5,517 bases of DNA. It comes from an uncultured Clostridia bacterium (lineage in GTDB: Bacteria > Bacillota_A > Clostridia > Peptostreptococcales > Anaerovoracaceae). The DNA lies in contig CAMCER010000064.1 in NCBI GenBank assembly GCA_945873875.1, positions 1 to 5,517 of the forward strand, in the 5' to 3' direction. Within the stretch, counting starts at the first letter, position 1, and each line of letters starts with the position of its first letter. Shown here piece after piece: positions 4,459-5,517 of this stretch. The notes under the pieces were generated by a model that had not been told where the DNA came from, searched no databases, and saw only the letters and a program-made list of their open reading frames with translations. A program made the translations under genes and the position numbers.

Positions 4459-5517
4459 TTACTTCTTCAGAACGATCTCTTTCACAGATGATACCCACTT
4501 GGATGTCTGGTTCTCCACGATGAGCCTGAGAGGTCCGTACTGATTGCCTTTGACGTAGCCTTCGCTCTTCTTGCCGGGCACCATAGGCAGGCCGTTCCTG
4601 CTGTATGCCAGGATCGCCGGTCTTTCTTCATTCATCTGATAACGGCTGGCGATGTTTTCAAAGGCATTGTTTACAGGCAGGTCAACACGATAGCCGTCTT
4701 CACTTATGACATAGATAGCTCCCGGACGTTTGATATCGTCCTTCAGATTATCCTCGACGATTTTCTCAAGGAGAACGCCCTGGTAATTGGCCTTTCCTTC
4801 ATCAGCTGCGTAGGAATCCTTGTCCGTGTACTGTCCGCCTATCCTTTCCAGCTCTTTCAGGGTATATGTCCTGCTGCCGCCTTCTACAGCGCTGCCGGAA
4901 ACTTTTATCTCATAATCCAGATAATCCTCATATCCTTCTGCGAAGTGATCCCACTGCCCTTCTTTAGCAGTTACATTTATACACCTGATATCATCGAGAT
5001 ACTCCGATCCGTTCTTGAAGGCGAAGGATCCTCTCTTTTCAGGCATCTGTTCTCCAAGAGCCGTCTCGAAGGCTATCATTATCTCATATGATTTTTCTTC
5101 CGCATATTCTACAGGGATAGTTACCTTATCATCTTTGAAATTATATATCTCGATAGTATCTGCATCGACGCCGATGCCCATCTCCTTAAGCAGGTCATAA
5201 AGGCTTACACCGCTGTATCTTCCGTTGATGACCGCTATGTCCTCCATATCCTTCAGGTCGTGGACGCTGTAGCAGTTGGTGTCCTTCATTCCGTCGCCGT
5301 TGATGGCTATGCGGTCGTCTTCAGTCGGATGTTTCTTCGACTCTTCCTCATCTTCTTTGAATACCTGTATACGCGAGAGGCGTTTCGTGGTGTATGCAGC
5401 CTTGCGTTTGTTGTCTGCAGGAAGCAGTGCGTAGATCTTGCCCATGTCAGCAGGCTTTCCGTCTTTGCTGTATCCCAGAGCCGGCAGGACGCATGTGATC
5501 ATGAGCCCCTTCTTTTC
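4459..5517 (-). CDS. Tandem molybdopterin-binding-domain-like (sulfite oxidase fold) protein, 5' end outside window
   Basis: The frame is open to the window edge, so 352 C-terminal residues are visible and the true start lies upstream. A Met occurs at 5502, but it falls inside a domain and is unlikely to be the start. Numbered from that Met, the C-terminal unit (about 195-347) has the layout of the oxidoreductase molybdopterin-binding domain: YTLKELERI (213-221), YQGVLLEKIVED (240-251), EDGYRVDLPV (268-277), ILAYSRNGLPM (297-307) and YGPLRLIVEN (322-331). A middle unit (about 64-181) repeats the pattern more loosely (YSVHDLKDM, YSGVSLYDLL), and residues 1-50 look like the tail of an earlier unit (LPALGYSKDGKP). 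No cysteine lies between the first helix and the xxGVxL motif, where the molybdenum ligand normally sits. An enzymatic role is therefore doubtful, and a binding or structural surface role is possible. Any signal peptide would be in the missing part. Terminator-like stem-loops follow. Confidence 0.85.
   Translation of the reverse strand, partial: EKKGLMITCVLPALGYSKDGKPADMGKIYALLPADNKRKAAYTTKRLSRIQVFKEDEEESKKHPTEDDRIAINGDGMKDTNCYSVHDLKDMEDIAVINGRYSGVSLYDLLKEMGIGVDADTIEIYNFKDDKVTIPVEYAEEKSYEIMIAFETALGEQMPEKRGSFAFKNGSEYLDDIRCINVTAKEGQWDHFAEGYEDYLDYEIKVSGSAVEGGSRTYTLKELERIGGQYTDKDSYAADEGKANYQGVLLEKIVEDNLKDDIKRPGAIYVISEDGYRVDLPVNNAFENIASRYQMNEERPAILAYSRNGLPMVPGKKSEGYVKGNQYGPLRLIVENQTSKWVSSVKEIVLKK

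Noticed and set aside
5488..5502. Met at 5502 as the true start of the molybdopterin-domain gene
   Set aside because: The frame stays open to the window edge, and the residues after this Met align with the end of a domain repeat, so the start must lie upstream. The nearby AAGGGG is only three bases from the ATG, too close for a normal ribosome site.

Overview
All recognisable genes lie on the minus strand, so the window reads biologically from right to left. The content suggests an anaerobic Gram-positive member of the Clostridia, possibly of the Anaerovoracaceae/Peptostreptococcales type, although the family is only a guess. The grounds are a secreted, very basic SH3b/M23 wall hydrolase, the tsaE-tsaB-rimI gene order usual in Firmicutes, Shine-Dalgarno sites of the GGAGG type, a moderate GC content by eye, and frequent AGA and ATA codons.

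Layout in the direction of transcription. (1) 5517-4459 is the 3' part of a gene whose start lies outside the window. It encodes tandem domains resembling the molybdopterin-binding (sulfite-oxidase-fold) domain, and the cysteine that normally holds molybdenum is not seen. (2) 4458-4198 is a 261-base intergenic region dense with signals: stem-loops behind the first gene, a GC-rich hairpin with a T-run facing the other way, a symmetric -10 element able to serve both strands, spaced WTTACC repeats, an AT-rich dyad, and a 30-bp near-perfect inverted repeat right at the predicted start of the next mRNA. (3) 4197-2167 encodes an exported 676-residue protein with a signal peptide, three SH3b repeats, two fibronectin-III-like domains, an Ig-like domain and an intact M23 (LytM) metallopeptidase. 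(4) 2050-1535 encodes a bacterial non-haem ferritin with its own good promoter, closed by a strong intrinsic terminator. (5) 1457-1 carries the overlapping cluster tsaE-tsaB-rimI. rimI runs off the left end, and tsaD would be expected next.

How the genes fit together. TsaE and TsaB, with TsaD and TsaC encoded elsewhere, make the t6A37 modification of tRNAs reading ANN codons, and RimI is a protein N-acetyltransferase habitually encoded with them. The overlaps (13 bases, then ATGA) indicate translational coupling. Ferritin stores iron and limits its redox damage. The M23 protein acts on the cell wall outside the membrane. These are separate units that happen to be adjacent, not one pathway.

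The least ordinary parts are the 4198-4458 intergenic region, including a possible small plus-strand transcript, the degenerate molybdopterin-domain repeat protein, and the apparently leaderless GTG start of tsaE, which sits directly behind the ferritin terminator. No tRNA, rRNA, CRISPR array or insertion sequence was seen, and no gene-free stretch exceeds 300 bases.
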